Source: JAZOXB01 sp040096185
GTDB lineage: Bacteria; Bacillota; Clostridia; Oscillospirales; Oscillospiraceae
NCBI RefSeq assembly: GCF_040096185.1
Contig: NZ_JBBMFF010000094.1
Coordinates: 1-6,937 of the forward strand
DNA: 6,937 nucleotides
Direction: 5' to 3'
Below are positions 6,898-6,937 of the stretch, piece by piece. Below the pieces are notes generated by a model. That model saw nothing but the letters and a program-made list of their open reading frames with translations, was not told the DNA's origin and did no database searches. The translations under genes and the position numbers were made by a program. The first letter of the stretch is position 1, and every line of letters begins with the position of its first letter.

Positions 6898-6937
6898 GTA
6901 GGGGAGCGGCATGCCGCGCCCGGCGCAGCCCCGGCAC
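6898..6937 (+). repeat. Dispersed repeat, copy D (cut by right edge)
   Basis: It begins TTGTAGGGGAG like copy C, continues through a GCGGCATGCCGC palindrome (6906-6917) and then CCCGGCGCAGC. This matches the start of copy C and the reverse complement of the ends of copies A and B. The remainder lies outside the window. Confidence 0.65.

Overview
The window is GC-rich with a strong third-position GC bias, and its promoters and ribosome sites look typical of Gram-positive bacteria. The gene families and the dense short palindromic repeats suggest a GC-rich clostridial Bacillota, most likely a gut member of the Oscillospiraceae/Ruminococcaceae. That placement is an inference from style and gene content; no rRNA or other phylogenetic marker is present.

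Layout. Positions 1-108 hold a dispersed repeat cut by the window edge. Next is a minus-strand gene (121-1035) for a zinc-ribbon protein with a C-terminal Cys-Phe-Ile (CFI-box) domain. Positions 1036-1446 are non-coding and made largely of dispersed repeats: a second and third copy of the first repeat, in opposite orientations, and a MITE-like inverted-repeat element. From about 1447 come the upstream dyads, promoter and a structured leader of pckA, the ATP-type phosphoenolpyruvate carboxykinase (1620-3227), which ends in a strong intrinsic terminator. A 236-nt spacer with several small hairpins and an extended -10 promoter then leads into a three-gene operon (3508-6808): an SPFH protein with four C-terminal zinc ribbons, a double-zinc-ribbon protein with one C-terminal membrane helix, and a secreted/membrane TPM-domain protein. 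A hairpin terminator closes the operon, and a fourth repeat copy runs off the right edge.

How the genes fit together. pckA is a stand-alone central-carbon gene linking oxaloacetate and phosphoenolpyruvate. The three-gene operon matches in family content the Bacillus subtilis ydjG-ydjH-ydjI set (zinc ribbon plus membrane helix, TPM, SPFH), a membrane-associated envelope-stress module that in Bacillus works with the PspA protein YdjF. Here the order is SPFH first and no pspA gene is in the window. The first gene has the same N-terminal zinc-ribbon spacing (Cys 9, 12, 27, 30) and nearly the same first residues as the YdjG-like protein, so it may belong to the same functional circle, although pckA separates them. 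Nothing here is clearly a wholly new system. The most interesting points are the zinc-ribbon-rich SPFH/TPM module with its possible CFI-box partner, and the mosaic palindromic repeats whose sequences differ but whose palindromes are kept.
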